This document shows, piece after piece, positions 1 through 7,210 of a DNA stretch of 64,000 bases. The translations under genes and the position numbers were made by a program. How positions within the stretch are numbered: position 1 is the first letter of the stretch; each line of letters begins with the position of its first letter. This DNA comes from Bacteroidales bacterium (GTDB lineage Bacteria > Bacteroidota > Bacteroidia > Bacteroidales > UBA3824): NCBI GenBank assembly GCA_017541145.1, contig JAFXZT010000156.1:43114-107113 (forward strand), read 5' to 3'. The notes beneath the pieces were generated by a model. It made no database searches. It was given only the letters and a program-made list of their open reading frames with translations, and had not been told where the DNA came from.

Positions 1-1
1 G

Positions 2-223
2 TACGAAATCGAGATGAACAAAAAACGTGAGAAACAAGCCGAAATAGAAGGTAAAAAGAAAAAAATAGAATGGGGAAGCCAAATTAGAAGCTACGTAATG
101 CAGCCTTACAAGATGGTAAAAGACCTCAGAACCAATCTCGAAACTTCTAATGTTCAAGCTGTAATGGACGGTCAAATCAACGATTTCCTCAAATCTTACC
201 TTATGCAGTTTGGTGGAGAATAG
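2..223 (+). CDS. prfB: Peptide chain release factor 2, 3' end (partial)
   Basis: The window opens inside this gene. The visible C-terminal ~73 residues contain [20 protein letters not shown] and [18 protein letters not shown], the characteristic end of RF2, the factor that releases peptides at UGA and UAA stop codons. The reading frame is open to the left edge, so the true start and the catalytic GGQ loop lie outside. Its last 23 bases overlap the end of ribF on the other strand, tail to tail. A programmed frameshift, common in prfB, cannot be judged because the 5' part is missing. Confidence 0.93.
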   Translation, partial: YEIEMNKKREKQAEIEGKKKKIEWGSQIRSYVMQPYKMVKDLRTNLETSNVQAVMDGQINDFLKSYLMQFGGE

Positions 224-1139
224 TTTTCAGCATAAGTTTGTCTTTCGTTAATTGTTGTTTCAATTCATCAATCGAGGCAAACTTATGTTCATCTCTTATA
301 CGTTTATAAAGTTCCAGTGTAATTTCTTTGCCGTAAATATCACCGCTAAAATCTACAATATGAGCTTCAAGAAAAGTTTTAGTATTATCGGCATTTACGG
401 TAGGATTGCTGCCGATATTTAGCATTACATCGTATTGTTTGCCGTTGATTGTAGTTGTTGCCGCATAAACTCCGGCTTTAGGAATTATTTTGTTGTTGTC
501 TTCTATCGAAATATTTGCCGTTGGAAAACCGATTTGGCTGCCGAGGTGTTTGCCGTGTACAACAATTCCGGTAAACATAAATTTGTAATTCAAAATCATT
601 GCGGCTTTTTCCACATCGCCGCTCAAAATCATTTCTCTTACAACTGTTGACGATGCAGAAATTCCGTTTAATGTTCTTTTGTTGACTTCAGTTACATCAA
701 AACCGAATTCTTTTCCGTATTGTTTTATAACAGAAATATCTGATAAACGGTCTTTTCCAAAATGATTGTTGAAACCTTTTATCAGATGTTTCATATTAAG
801 TTTCCCGCACAAAATATCTTTTAGAAATTCGCGTGCAGATAGAGCTGCAAATTCCTTGCTAAACGGGTGAATGATAAGGAAATCGATTCCTATTTTTTCA
901 AAAGCTTTAATTTTTTCGTGTTGAGTCAAAACAAAATTTACCTTTTTGTCCGGCATTAATATTTGACGTGGATGAGGGTCAAATGTAATTGCCACGCTTT
1001 TGAGATTGTTGTTTTTAGCGATATTTGTTAGAGTAGAAAGAATCTGTTGGTGACCGATATGCAGTCCGTCAAAAGTTCCTATCGTAATGCAAGTATTATA
1101 ATCGTAACAAAAATTTTCTATTCCTCTAACTATTTTCAT
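201..1139 (-). CDS. ribF: Bifunctional riboflavin kinase / FAD synthetase
   Basis: A cytosolic enzyme of about 312 residues that phosphorylates riboflavin to FMN and adenylates FMN to FAD. The N-terminal nucleotidyltransferase domain shows [11 protein letters not shown] (the HxGH-type motif) and FDPHPRQIL. The C-terminal kinase domain shows [15 protein letters not shown] and [13 protein letters not shown]. The ATG at 1139 gives the normal start [10 protein letters not shown]; the frame stays open upstream to 1232, but that extension overlaps the small lipoprotein gene and is not family-like. It lies 20 bases downstream of that gene, so the two are probably co-transcribed from the promoter near 1330. 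Confidence 0.95.
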   Translation of the reverse strand: MKIVRGIENFCYDYNTCITIGTFDGLHIGHQQILSTLTNIAKNNNLKSVAITFDPHPRQILMPDKKVNFVLTQHEKIKAFEKIGIDFLIIHPFSKEFAALSAREFLKDILCGKLNMKHLIKGFNNHFGKDRLSDISVIKQYGKEFGFDVTEVNKRTLNGISASSTVVREMILSGDVEKAAMILNYKFMFTGIVVHGKHLGSQIGFPTANISIEDNNKIIPKAGVYAATTTINGKQYDVMLNIGSNPTVNADNTKTFLEAHIVDFSGDIYGKEITLELYKRIRDEHKFASIDELKQQLTKDKLMLKTILHQTA

Positions 1140-1159
1140 TTTTAATTGATTGCTTTTAG

Positions 1160-1276
1160 CTATTTCGTTACGCCAAGTTGAAATCTTGGGCACGGAATTG
1201 TTTTGTAGCCGGTTTTGCATGCCGCCAAACAACTACAAATAGCAACAGCTAAGATTATGATTAATGTTTTTTTCAT
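1160..1276 (-). CDS. Tiny predicted lipoprotein (38 aa)
   Basis: Thirty-eight codons starting MKKTLIIILAV. A short hydrophobic signal is followed by the lipobox LAAC, so the mature chain would begin at Cys20 and be only 19 residues long, with one further cysteine in a PCPRF motif. Very small lipoproteins ending in a Cys-Pro aromatic motif are common in Bacteroidetes and mostly uncharacterised (family knowledge). A consensus -7 box lies about 55 bases upstream, and ribF follows after 20 bases. The function is unknown. The signal, lipobox and promoter support a real gene despite its size. Confidence 0.68.
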   Translation of the reverse strand: MKKTLIIILAVAICSCLAACKTGYKTIPCPRFQLGVTK

Positions 1277-1328
1277 GATTTTCTGAAATTAATAAATTAT
1301 AATTTGGGTGTTATATCTATTTAAACTG

Positions 1329-1336
1329 CAAAAGTA
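1329..1336 (-). promoter_or_regulatory. -7 box for small lipoprotein-ribF
   Basis: On the minus strand this reads TACTTTTG, matching the Bacteroidetes -7 consensus TAnnTTTG. No exact -33 TTTG sits at the usual spacing, so this is a candidate only. Confidence 0.5.
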
Positions 1337-1516
1337 AGTAAAAAGTTGCCAAAAAATGAAAATTTTATGATTTTTTTCATTTCTCCAGCACATGGATTGA
1401 ACCGGAAATATTTTATCATCGGTCAGTGGTTTGTTATTTAAAATTCCTCACTGCAAAATTTAGGTTGGAATGCGTTCGGCTCGTCTGTAACTAAGGTTTT
1501 GGGGATAGTCTTAAAA

Positions 1517-1558
1517 ATAAAGAAGGAGAAAACTACTTGATTCTTCTCCTTCTTTATT
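1517..1558 (-). terminator. Intrinsic terminator of the Rpn-type gene
   Basis: The arms AAAGAAGGAGAA and TTCTCCTTCTTT are separated by about 12 bases. Read on the minus strand the stem is followed by a T-rich run, ten bases beyond the stop codon of the nuclease gene. The 240 bases between this terminator and the lipoprotein gene hold the lipoprotein promoter and no ORF that I can support. Confidence 0.8.
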
Positions 1559-1568
1559 GCTGTTATTT

Positions 1569-2426
1569 TTACAATTTTGAAATTTCTTCGGCGGTAAGAC
1601 CTGTGTTTTCTGCAATAAAATTGATGTCAAGACCTGCGGCTTTTAGGTTGCGGGCAATTGTGATGGCTTTGGACATTTCACCTTCAGCACGACCTTCTGC
1701 ACGACCTTCAGCACGTTCGTGTTCCAAAGCGGATTTTTCGGTGCTGACATCAAGCCAATATTTATCGTATGCCAACATCTCAGCGTCGGTAAATGCCGAA
1801 GCACGCAACATTTCTAATGCTTCACTTGTATCCTCGTTTTCAATAAGTTCCGGGTCTGCATCTATGGTGTTCTCATCAATTTCTGTTAAGAATTTAAGCC
1901 AAAGGTCGTGCATCTTTTTTACGGCACGGTTTTGTGGTTTAAAGTTTGGCAACACAATAAACACCATTGAAATATCAGTACGTTTATCACCCTCATGTTG
2001 CTTGTTAGTAAGATAATACTCCTGAATATATTCTTCGTTACCGTAATTGAACCCGTTTTTGTCGTTTACAAGGCTCAAAGCGTAAACATCTTTTAAGTCG
2101 CTGAACGACATCCCTTTTTTCAATTGCTTGGTGTAAACAGCTGCTGCATTAAAAAGTGTACGGGCAAAAAATTCCGTGTTCCAATACGACTGCATTTCAA
2201 CGATAAATTTTCTGCCGTAATTGTCAGTGCAATATACATCAACAATGGAATATTTTTTAGCCGGAGTGTCCGGAATATTTTCGGGTGTAAGATATTCAAC
2301 CGACTTAATCACCATTCCGTCGGGCAAGGGTAGCAACGCATTCAAAAGGCTCATCACCAAGTGTTTGTGTTGTCCGAATATTTTCTTGAAGGTTAAATCA
2401 GCCTTCGGGTCAAGATATTTTGGCAT
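1569..2426 (-). CDS. Rpn family / PD-(D/E)XK nuclease family transposase
   Basis: About 285 residues. The N-terminus MPKYLDPKADLTFKKIFG is the hallmark of the Rpn/PDDEXK_2 family of recombination-promoting nucleases, which are multicopy and variable in Bacteroidetes. The core has the PD-(D/E)XK-type residues: Asp in SIVDVYC and the ExQ motif in FIVEMQSYWN. Near the C-terminus there is a 4-residue repeat RAEGRAEGRAEG coded by 12-base DNA repeats, then a short helical segment GLTAEEISKL resembling the C-terminal helix of such proteins. The ATG at 2426 is preferred because the family N-terminus starts there and a -7 box lies just upstream. Its own promoter and terminator mark it as a single-gene unit. 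Confidence 0.88.
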   Translation of the reverse strand: MPKYLDPKADLTFKKIFGQHKHLVMSLLNALLPLPDGMVIKSVEYLTPENIPDTPAKKYSIVDVYCTDNYGRKFIVEMQSYWNTEFFARTLFNAAAVYTKQLKKGMSFSDLKDVYALSLVNDKNGFNYGNEEYIQEYYLTNKQHEGDKRTDISMVFIVLPNFKPQNRAVKKMHDLWLKFLTEIDENTIDADPELIENEDTSEALEMLRASAFTDAEMLAYDKYWLDVSTEKSALEHERAEGRAEGRAEGEMSKAITIARNLKAAGLDINFIAENTGLTAEEISKL

Positions 2427-2453
2427 AATTGTATCGGTTTTGATTATCAACGG

Positions 2454-2461
2454 CAAAGGTA
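2454..2461 (-). promoter_or_regulatory. -7 box for the Rpn-type gene
   Basis: Reads TACCTTTG on the minus strand (consensus TAnnTTTG), about 28 bases before the ATG, with a TTG about 20 bases further upstream. Confidence 0.6.
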
Positions 2462-2501
2462 AATGATTTTTGAGAAATAAACAATCGTGAGAAAGAAAAA
2501 T

Positions 2502-2535
2502 AAAAAAAGAGGCTGTCATTTTTGTGACAGCCTCT
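2502..2535 (-). terminator. Intrinsic terminator of the OmpA/TPR lipoprotein gene
   Basis: Perfect 11-bp arms AGAGGCTGTCA and TGACAGCCTCT with a 6-base loop. On the minus strand the stem is followed by a run of T. It ends transcription of the gene whose stop codon is at 2565. Confidence 0.9.
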
Positions 2536-2564
2536 AATATTGAGATTTTTCAAAAAAAATCTAA

Positions 2565-4343
2565 TTAGTCAACGATTGCTTTGAAAGAATCTTCTTCGAA
2601 GTAGCGGATGAATTCTACATCGAGTTTAGCGTATTCTTTAAGGTCAGCGTTTTTCTTGAATGCGCTCTTGAGGTTAGAGATTACACCGTCTTCGTTGTTG
2701 TTTTTAGCAGCAACGATAGCTTTCAAGTAGTCAACCCAACCGTCTTCTGATTCAACAGCATCGATTGTAGAAGAAGCACCAGAAGTGTTCTTGTTGAGGA
2801 GTTCAGCCAAAGATTTGTTGAAAGTAGGAGTTTGACCGAAGTTAGCAACTGCTTTAGCATATTCGCCTTCGCGGATGTTGATAACACCCAAGTTGTAACC
2901 AGCTTCGTCAGAACCTAAGTTCTTAGCTTTGCTTAAATCTTCTTTAGCAGCGTTTGTATCACCGTTAGCCAAATCAATAACACCTAAGTTGTTGTAAATA
3001 GCTGATTGGTTAGCGTCTACAGCTTTAGCGCTTTCCAAAGCTGTTTTAGCGTTGTTGAGGTCGTTGTTTTTGATGTAGTTAACACCCAAGTTGTTGAAAC
3101 CTCTCCAATCGTTAGGATATTTAGCTGTGTAATCGTTCAAGAGAGCGATTTTTGTATCTACGTCAAGATTTTCCAAGGTAGAAGTGTAAAGAGCTTCGTC
3201 TTGAGAAAGTTTATCTTTGTCGTTTTTAGCCAAGTCGATAAGTTCTGCTTCTGTTTTTTCTTTAGTTTCCAAAACAGCTTTGATTTCAGAACGACGGAGT
3301 TTAGGAAGAACAGAAGTCTTCAAACCGTTGTAAGCAGCAGAGATGTTTTTGATTTCGCGTTCACGAACATCAGGATCAGAATACATAGAAAGAACACGGA
3401 GGATAAGGTCTTTGTCTTTCAAATCAGAAGCTTCAGCTTCTTTCTTGAAACCTTCCCAGTCTTCTGCTTGAGTTGTCTGACGAGTGATGATATCGCTTGT
3501 ACCTTCAACTTTCTTCAAAGTTTCTTTAGCGAATTTTTCACCTGCTTTACCACGACCGTCTACCAAGTTTTCGTTCATATCGGTAGGACCATCAGGAGAA
3601 GCGTAAGATGCAACTTCGATTGATTTGATCTTTGTATTAGCATCGTTTGCAGCAGCTTGTACGTTAGAAACGAATGTTGCTACGTCAGCTTTCTTCTGTT
3701 CTTTTTTGTCAAGAGCAGCTTTCTGCATAGGATAATACATTGTCAAATCTTTGGTTTCGTAACTTGCTGTAGGTTTAGCAATTTTAGCTTCTACAGTTCT
3801 TGCAGAACCTTTTGAATCTGCTGTCTGGCCTACTGTGCCGTTGTCTACTTTCAAACCTTCTTCAACCAACAATGGAGTTACGTTGATACCGTCGCCGATT
3901 TTGATATCTGCTACGTCTACAGTTTCAGAACCTTTTGTAGCTTTCAAAGAAAGCATAAGGTCTGATCTTCTGTATGGATCAGAGTAATCGATTGTGTCTT
4001 GATAAGTGTAAGAACCACCTGCTTTGAAAGGAATTACTGTGTTGTTGTCTTTTACTTTCTCACCTTGGAGTGTTGCAGGCTTCATCTTTGTTTCATCAGA
4101 AGTTGTTTCTGATTTTACTGATGGTGTGCAAACTAAATAAGCTTTCTTGTCGAAGTATTTAGCAGGGAATGTTACTGTAATGCTTACAGGAACTTTACCG
4201 GCGTGCATTTCCAATGGATTTGGAGTAATACTGCGTCCAATAGAATTAGCGTTATCAGCCATCTTCTTAAGGCCATTACAACCTCCGGCTACGAAAGCTG
4301 TTGCAATCATCAATGCCAGATAGTTAACAGTTACTTTTTTCAT
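2565..4343 (-). CDS. OmpA-like/TPR outer-membrane lipoprotein
   Basis: 592 residues. The N-terminal signal ends in the lipobox AGGC, so the protein is probably lipid-anchored in the outer membrane. An N-terminal beta-rich region (about 40-200) is followed by an OmpA-like segment (about 215-280, containing IEVASYASPDGP). Next comes a helical region, then TPR-type repeats from about 395 (for example WRGFNNLGVNYIKNNDLNNA and AIYNNLGVIDLANGDTNAA). Related TPR/OmpA lipoproteins occur widely in Bacteroidales. Codon use is strongly biased, as in the ribosomal genes of this window, suggesting high expression. It has its own promoter and strong terminator. The exact role is unknown; envelope structure or assembly is an inference. 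Confidence 0.82.
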   Translation of the reverse strand: MKKVTVNYLALMIATAFVAGGCNGLKKMADNANSIGRSITPNPLEMHAGKVPVSITVTFPAKYFDKKAYLVCTPSVKSETTSDETKMKPATLQGEKVKDNNTVIPFKAGGSYTYQDTIDYSDPYRRSDLMLSLKATKGSETVDVADIKIGDGINVTPLLVEEGLKVDNGTVGQTADSKGSARTVEAKIAKPTASYETKDLTMYYPMQKAALDKKEQKKADVATFVSNVQAAANDANTKIKSIEVASYASPDGPTDMNENLVDGRGKAGEKFAKETLKKVEGTSDIITRQTTQAEDWEGFKKEAEASDLKDKDLILRVLSMYSDPDVREREIKNISAAYNGLKTSVLPKLRRSEIKAVLETKEKTEAELIDLAKNDKDKLSQDEALYTSTLENLDVDTKIALLNDYTAKYPNDWRGFNNLGVNYIKNNDLNNAKTALESAKAVDANQSAIYNNLGVIDLANGDTNAAKEDLSKAKNLGSDEAGYNLGVINIREGEYAKAVANFGQTPTFNKSLAELLNKNTSGASSTIDAVESEDGWVDYLKAIVAAKNNNEDGVISNLKSAFKKNADLKEYAKLDVEFIRYFEEDSFKAIVD

Positions 4344-4392
4344 AATTACTACTACAATTTATTTATTATATGTGTTTCAATTTTTAATTCCG

Positions 4393-4400
4393 CAAAATTA
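4393..4400 (-). promoter_or_regulatory. -7 box for the OmpA/TPR lipoprotein gene
   Basis: Minus strand reads TAATTTTG, an exact TAnnTTTG match, about 50 bases before the ATG at 4343. Confidence 0.65.
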
Positions 4401-4427
4401 TAAATTTTTTTTTTAATCAAAAAAAAA

Positions 4428-4916
4428 CTATAATATTTTTCCGCTTTTTGCTTGTCGGCGTTCTTTGATACCGCCTATTATGCTACCGGTTATCCAAAAT
4501 ATCACCGTAATCAGACAAAATGCGATTTTCGCGGTTTCCAAATTTACTATTGCAAATTTCGATACTAATGCTGCTATTGTCAATCCAATTATCAAGCCAA
4601 AAAATGTATATAGTGCTTTTTGCCAGCCTTTTCTTCTGTATCCGTGTACTTTTATCAAATGATTTGTTATACCTTCTACAGCCTCCTCCAACTCTTTTTT
4701 GCCTTTTGAACCGGACTGAATTTGGGCAGGATAATTTCGCGACAAAGTTAATAATAATTCCAGATTTCCAACACATTCTTGGCATTTTATTCTTTCTTTT
4801 TCTGTCGCGTCGGCTAATGTGTTTAGAAAATCAATATTGTAGAACACATAATCTTTTTTGTTTATACTGCCTGCATTGTCTTCGATGTTCTTTTTTATCT
4901 CTTCTTTTGATGCCAT
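4428..4916 (-). CDS. Hypothetical protein with two C-terminal membrane helices
   Basis: 162 residues. The first ~95 are hydrophilic and helical, with two cysteines in KCQEC. They are followed by two hydrophobic segments, roughly 103-121 and 130-149, each with a glycine-rich motif (GLIIGL and GSIIGGI), and a short basic tail. This suggests a small inner-membrane protein with a cytosolic N-terminal domain. I do not recognise the family. It has its own -7 box (4945-4952), divergent from the MBL hydrolase gene. Confidence 0.72.
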   Translation of the reverse strand: MASKEEIKKNIEDNAGSINKKDYVFYNIDFLNTLADATEKERIKCQECVGNLELLLTLSRNYPAQIQSGSKGKKELEEAVEGITNHLIKVHGYRRKGWQKALYTFFGLIIGLTIAALVSKFAIVNLETAKIAFCLITVIFWITGSIIGGIKERRQAKSGKIL

Positions 4917-4944
4917 ACTGTTAATCTTTTATCAAATTTTAATC

Positions 4945-4952
4945 CAAAATTA
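4945..4952 (-). promoter_or_regulatory. -7 box for the two-helix membrane protein gene
   Basis: Minus strand reads TAATTTTG, about 29 bases before the ATG at 4916. Confidence 0.55.
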
Positions 4953-4982
4953 CATATTTATATTCAAATCTGTAAATTTTTT

Positions 4983-4990
4983 TAATTTTG
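4983..4990 (+). promoter_or_regulatory. -7 box for the MBL-fold hydrolase gene
   Basis: TAATTTTG lies 18 bases before the ATG at 5008. It supports that start and argues against a longer N-terminus, because the leader would be only about 10 bases. It forms a divergent promoter pair with 4945-4952. Confidence 0.6.
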
Positions 4991-5007
4991 TGGAAAATTA
5001 TTTGGTT

Positions 5008-5769
5008 ATGAAAGTTACTTTCTTAGGTACAGGTACTTCTATGGGGGTTCCCATTATTGGTTGTAAATGTGAGATTTGTCAATCGCAAAATCCCAAAGAT
5101 CAGCGTTTTAGAAGCTCGGTTCTTGTTTCGGTTGACAATAAAAATTTTATTGTGGATACCGGTCCTGATTTTAGGATGCAATGTCTGAAAAATCATGTGC
5201 AACATATTGATGCTGTGCTTATTACTCATATTCACCGCGATCATATTGCTGGGTTGGACGATATCAGACCGTTTTGTTATCAGCAAAAGGCTTTTATTCC
5301 GGTTTACGGCTCTGAGTATGTTTGTCAACGTTTGGAACGTGATTTCTCGTATTGTTTCGGCGAAAACAGGTATCCGGGAGTGCCGGATATTGAGCTTCAT
5401 CGTATTGATGATCAGCCTTTTGAGGTGCTTGGCGTAAAGGTGGTTCCTATTATTGTAATGCATGCCAAAATGAAAGTGGATGCTTATCGGTTTGATAATT
5501 TTACGTATATTACTGATGCAAGTTTTATCAGTGAAGAATCTGTAAAAAAAATAGAAGGTACGGAATATCTTGTGGTTAATGCTTTGCGCAAAGAGCCGCA
5601 TCCTTCGCATTTTACACTTCAGCAGGCTTTGGATCTGATTTCGCGTATTAATCCCAAACATGCTTGGATTACTCATGTGGGACATACTTTGGGTTTTTAT
5701 GATGAGGTACAAGCATCTTTGCCTGAGAATGTTACGCTTGCTTACGATGGTTTGCAGGTAGAATTTTAG
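5008..5769 (+). CDS. MBL-fold metal-dependent hydrolase (PhnP-like)
   Basis: 253 residues of the metallo-beta-lactamase fold. The metal ligands are visible: THIHRDH (HxHxDH) near residues 77-83, a later HAK segment, and the final histidine in WITHVGH. The N-terminus MKVTFLGTGTSMGVPIIGC, with CKCEIC nearby, matches the PhnP / RNase Z-like subgroup of cytosolic phosphodiesterases, in which the cysteines bind a structural metal. The substrate cannot be told from sequence. No phosphonate genes are nearby, so a role in phosphonate use is not supported. The frame is open to 4858, but the ATG at 5008 is the family start and fits the promoter. Confidence 0.85.
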   Translation: MKVTFLGTGTSMGVPIIGCKCEICQSQNPKDQRFRSSVLVSVDNKNFIVDTGPDFRMQCLKNHVQHIDAVLITHIHRDHIAGLDDIRPFCYQQKAFIPVYGSEYVCQRLERDFSYCFGENRYPGVPDIELHRIDDQPFEVLGVKVVPIIVMHAKMKVDAYRFDNFTYITDASFISEESVKKIEGTEYLVVNALRKEPHPSHFTLQQALDLISRINPKHAWITHVGHTLGFYDEVQASLPENVTLAYDGLQVEF

Positions 5770-5809
5770 TTAAAAAAAATTAAAATGAAAAATTGACTTC
5801 TTTTAGTAT

Positions 5810-5817
5810 TAGTTTTG
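5810..5817 (+). promoter_or_regulatory. -7 box for rmuC
   Basis: TAGTTTTG matches TAnnTTTG, 14 bases before the ATG at 5831, leaving a very short leader. Confidence 0.45.
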
Positions 5818-5830
5818 TTTGCTTTTAGTT

Positions 5831-7078
5831 ATGGAAATTGTAACATTAATTTTAATCAGTATATTCGCAATAATCTCGTTGTTGGGATTTTTTTTAACAA
5901 AACAGCAGCTTCGTGAGTTGCGTGGCGAAATCGAAAGGTTGGAAGACGTAGTTTCCGAGGAATTTGATACTTCGCGGCGTGACCGTCAAAATTCTGAATC
6001 TCAATCTCGTATTGAGATGGGAGCTCAATTTAGACTTATGGGTGAATCGGTGGGGCGTAATGTGGATGCGTTGGCTCAATCTCAAAAAATTCAATTGCAA
6101 TTGTTTTCTGAACGATTGAAAGAATTACATGTTCTTTTTGCAGCATCTGCTCAAGCCAACCGCGATGAAACTACTAAGGCTTTGAAAGAAATTAGAGAAG
6201 AAACCCGTCTTAAACTTGATGAAATTAAAAATATTGTTGATGACAAACTTAAAGAAACTATTGAAACTCGTTTTGATAAATCTTTTAAGTTGATTAGCGA
6301 ACGTTTGGAGCAAGTTTCTAAAGGTTTAGGCGAAATGCACGGTTTGGCAGAAGGTGTTACCGATTTGAAAAAAGTATTATCCAATGTTAAAACCCGAGGA
6401 AACATGGGTGAGGTGGAACTTGGAAATATTTTAGAGCAAATTCTTAGTCCTGAGCAATATATCGTAAATGCTTGTGTAGAAGAAGATTCGCAACGTAGAG
6501 TAGAATTTGCGGTAAAACTGCCGGGTTCCGATCCTGACGGCAAACCTGTTCTGTTGCCGATAGATTCTAAATTCCCTATTGAAGATTATCAGCGTTTGAT
6601 TGAAGCTTACGACAATGGTGGCGACATCGAAAAAGAAGGTCGTAATTTTGAAATTTCTGTAAAAAGATGCGCTGCTGAAATCAATAGTAAATATATAATG
6701 CCGCCTTCTACTACAGATTTTGCAATTATGTTTGTACCAACCGAAGGTCTTTATGCTGAAATTTTGCGTAGAACCGGATTGTTTGAAACATTACGCCGTG
6801 ATTACAAAATTACAGTAACAGGTCCTGCCAATTTAGCAGCATTTCTTTCTAGTTTACAAATGGGATTCAGAACATTGGCAATCGAAAAACGCAGTTCTGA
6901 AGTTTGGAAACTGTTATCACAAGTAAAAACCGAATTTTCCAACTTTGGTGATGTGCTCGACAAAACTCGTAAAAAGCTTAACGAAGCTGCTAACGTTATT
7001 GATTCGGCAGGCGTTCGTAGTCGTGCTATAGAAAGACGTTTGCGTGATGTAGAAAACTTTAATGCTCTGGACGAATAA
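5831..7078 (+). CDS. rmuC: DNA recombination protein RmuC
   Basis: 415 residues. An N-terminal membrane helix (about 1-22) is followed by a long coiled coil (to about 180). The RmuC domain follows, recognised by GNMGEVELGNILEQIL, LPIDSKFPIEDYQRL, FAIMFVPTEGLYAEIL and ITVTGPANLAAFLSSLQMGFR. RmuC limits recombination at short inverted repeats; the fold belongs to the PD-(D/E)XK-like group. The ATG at 5831 is preferred over an in-frame TTG at 5819. It lies 61 bases after the MBL hydrolase gene. Confidence 0.93.
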   Translation: MEIVTLILISIFAIISLLGFFLTKQQLRELRGEIERLEDVVSEEFDTSRRDRQNSESQSRIEMGAQFRLMGESVGRNVDALAQSQKIQLQLFSERLKELHVLFAASAQANRDETTKALKEIREETRLKLDEIKNIVDDKLKETIETRFDKSFKLISERLEQVSKGLGEMHGLAEGVTDLKKVLSNVKTRGNMGEVELGNILEQILSPEQYIVNACVEEDSQRRVEFAVKLPGSDPDGKPVLLPIDSKFPIEDYQRLIEAYDNGGDIEKEGRNFEISVKRCAAEINSKYIMPPSTTDFAIMFVPTEGLYAEILRRTGLFETLRRDYKITVTGPANLAAFLSSLQMGFRTLAIEKRSSEVWKLLSQVKTEFSNFGDVLDKTRKKLNEAANVIDSAGVRSRAIERRLRDVENFNALDE

Positions 7079-7152
7079 TTGTTGTGATGTTAAATTATTA
7101 CGATACCCAAAATTAAGTATTATTTAATTATCAAAATACCTACTTTTGAGTA

Positions 7153-7183
7153 TTGCGGACTATTTTTTGACTTTGTATTTTTG
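7153..7183 (+). promoter_or_regulatory. Promoter of feoAB
   Basis: TTG at 7153-7155, a 20-base spacer, then TATTTTTG at 7176-7183; the ATG is at 7211. No convincing Fur-type palindrome overlaps it, so iron control is not shown by the sequence. Confidence 0.65.
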
Positions 7184-7210
7184 TAGCTGTATTTTTATAA
7201 TTATATCGGT

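Noticed and set aside
1380..1510. Possible tRNA or RNA gene in the gap before the Rpn-type terminator
   Set aside because: No cloverleaf pairing, T-loop or CCA end could be traced.
1537..2016. Long plus-strand open frame of 159 codons
   Set aside because: It runs antisense to the Rpn-type nuclease gene, and its Ser/Ala/Arg-rich repeat mirrors the RAEG repeats of the real gene.
3006..3623. 205-codon plus-strand frame
   Set aside because: It is antisense to the OmpA/TPR lipoprotein gene, is Phe/Val/Ser-rich as expected from a highly biased opposite strand, and has no start signals.
4858..5007. N-terminal extension of the MBL hydrolase (50 residues)
   Set aside because: The promoter and family start place translation at 5008; the extension overlaps the divergent gene.
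7079..7210. Fur box in the feoAB promoter
   Set aside because: No palindrome close to the Fur consensus was found around the promoter.
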